Shown here one piece after another: positions 5,691 to 6,195 of a stretch of 6,195 bases of DNA. A model generated the notes under the pieces. That model saw only the letters and a program-made list of their open reading frames with translations, did not search any database and was not told where the DNA came from. The stretch lies in assembly GCA_947625005.1 (NCBI GenBank), contig CANQNA010000083.1:1-6195 (forward strand), in the 5' to 3' direction. This DNA comes from an uncultured Bacilli bacterium. Lineage in GTDB: Bacteria > Bacillota_I > Bacilli_A > RF39 > UBA660. The position numbers and the translations under genes are program-made. The number at the start of each line of letters is the position of its first letter. The first letter of the stretch is position 1.

Positions 5691-5998
5691 TTAATTTGAA
5701 ATGTTTTTCTTATAAAAGTTAATAACCTCTTTTTGAAAATATGTATTTTCTATTGTAGTTTTTATATAATCGTTAAAACCTAAGTAAAATATATTTTGAT
5801 ATTTCTAATATCTTTGGGTGATATTACTAAACTAAGTTCTGTATATCCTCTTTTTTTAAATAGTTTTCTACAAACTTATATAATTTACTAAAGTATTCTT
5901 TTTCCTCGTACTCTTTATTTACTCTAAAAAGCACACAAGTAAGCTCTTTCACTATTTAATAAATCACTTGAATCGCTAATATCATAAATAAAGGCATA
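5691..5998 (-). pseudogene. Remnant of a GNAT family N-acetyltransferase
   Basis: Read on the minus strand, three frame changes join four open pieces. The first is YAFIYDISDSSDLLNSERAY (about 5998-5939). The second is FRVNKEYEEKEYFSKLYKFVE (about 5937-5875). The third is RGYTELSLVISPKDIRNIKI (about 5850-5791). The last is LGFNDYIKTTIENTY and onward to a TAA at 5691-5693. Together they have the layout of a GNAT C-terminal half: a long helix after the acetyl-CoA region, a strand (ELSLVIS), N-x-x-A/I-x-x-x-Y-like spacing (DIRNIKIYF) and the LGF motif. Breaks fall at or near homopolymers (A5 at 5935-5939, T7 at 5851-5857, AAAA at 5787-5790). The N-terminal half is missing, with a stop directly upstream. 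GNAT enzymes transfer acetyl groups from acetyl-CoA to amines; this copy should be inactive. Sequencing indels could explain the shifts but not the missing half. Confidence 0.7.
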
Positions 5999-6104
5999 TT
6001 AATCTATATAAGCTATAATTGATGGATAATGTTGAAGTTAATGATGGAGGAGAAGGTACACAAACTTTACCTTACGAGATAAATTAAAATTTGATTAAAA
6101 TTAA
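5999..6104. other. Unassigned intergenic stretch
   Basis: No supported gene. A 21-codon plus-strand frame at 6022-6087 ends in GGEGTQTLPYEIN but has no ribosome binding site. It might be the tail of a lost gene or chance. The missing N-terminal half of the acetyltransferase cannot be read here in any minus-strand frame. Confidence 0.4.
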
Positions 6105-6132
6105 TTGATTATTTTAACTTTTGTAATATAAT
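6105..6132 (+). promoter_or_regulatory. Predicted promoter of the gene at 6151
   Basis: TTGATT (6105-6110) and TATAAT (6127-6132) are 16 bases apart. Transcription would start near 6139, giving a very short 5' UTR that still includes the AGGTGG ribosome binding site at 6139-6144. A start a few bases earlier would fit better. Confidence 0.45.
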
Positions 6133-6150
6133 ATAAATAGGTGGATCATT

Positions 6151-6195
6151 ATGAGGTTAGGAAATAAAGGATTTGGTTTAAAAGAAGAAATTATT
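6151..6195 (+). CDS. N-terminus of a possible type IV prepilin-like protein (partial)
   Basis: Only the first 15 codons lie in the window; they read MRLGNKGFGLKEEII. AGGTGG (6139-6144) is a suitable ribosome binding site 6 bases before the ATG. The short basic start followed by KG-FGLKEEII fits the class III prepilin signal: Gly at -1, Phe at +1 and Glu at +5, followed by the beginning of a hydrophobic stretch. Type IV pilins and competence pseudopilins normally have GFTLIE here, so Lys at +4 is unusual. If real, a hydrophobic helix of about 20 residues should follow outside the window. Some small membrane proteins would look the same over 15 residues, so the family call is tentative while the gene itself is likely. 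Confidence 0.55.
   Translation, partial: MRLGNKGFGLKEEII

Noticed and set aside
2443..6150. CRISPR array, tRNA or insertion sequence in the accessory part
   Set aside because: I found no regularly spaced direct repeats, no cloverleaf with CCA-type acceptor, and no transposase-like frame or terminal inverted repeats.

Overview
The window comes from a low-GC, A+T-rich bacterium of the Firmicutes/Bacilli type (Mollicutes-like or Erysipelotrichia-like gut anaerobes would fit; the species is not identifiable here). The evidence is the ribosomal protein sequences, strong AGGAGG-type ribosome binding sites, a Firmicutes-type L10 leader, and an oxygen-sensitive radical SAM/SPASM enzyme. Every tryptophan I checked is TGG and no conserved gene is interrupted by TGA, so the standard bacterial code is in use. 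All seven complete genes end in TAA or TAG.

Positions 1-2442 hold the conserved block rplK-rplA-rplJ-rplL (L11, L1, L10, L7/L12). The end of an untranslated leader precedes rplK. L11 carries an unusual acidic tail of about 50 residues. The end of rplA contains a perfect -35 box (TTGACA), 17 bases before TATAAT. This gives rplJL its own promoter, followed by an L10-type autoregulatory leader with alternative antiterminator and terminator hairpins. A UUCG-loop terminator closes the block. rpoB, the usual next gene, is absent.

Positions 2443-5667 look like an accessory transcription unit with its own promoter and a strong terminator. It contains an ABC-F ATPase, a radical SAM/SPASM peptide maturase, and a 33-codon gene (5441-5542) behind a perfect 12-base Shine-Dalgarno sequence. 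The small product ends in a Trp-rich segment (WRGTLSSWIKC) that looks like the substrate of the maturase. I infer a compact RiPP (ribosomally made, post-translationally modified peptide) system. The ABC-F may protect the ribosome from the product or help translate it. No exporter or protease gene is visible. This is the most promising candidate for an undescribed system.

Positions 5668-6195 hold the decayed remnant of a GNAT acetyltransferase on the minus strand, with at least three frame breaks. After it come a promoter and the first 15 codons of a gene whose N-terminus (KGFGLKEE) resembles a type IV prepilin cleavage site.
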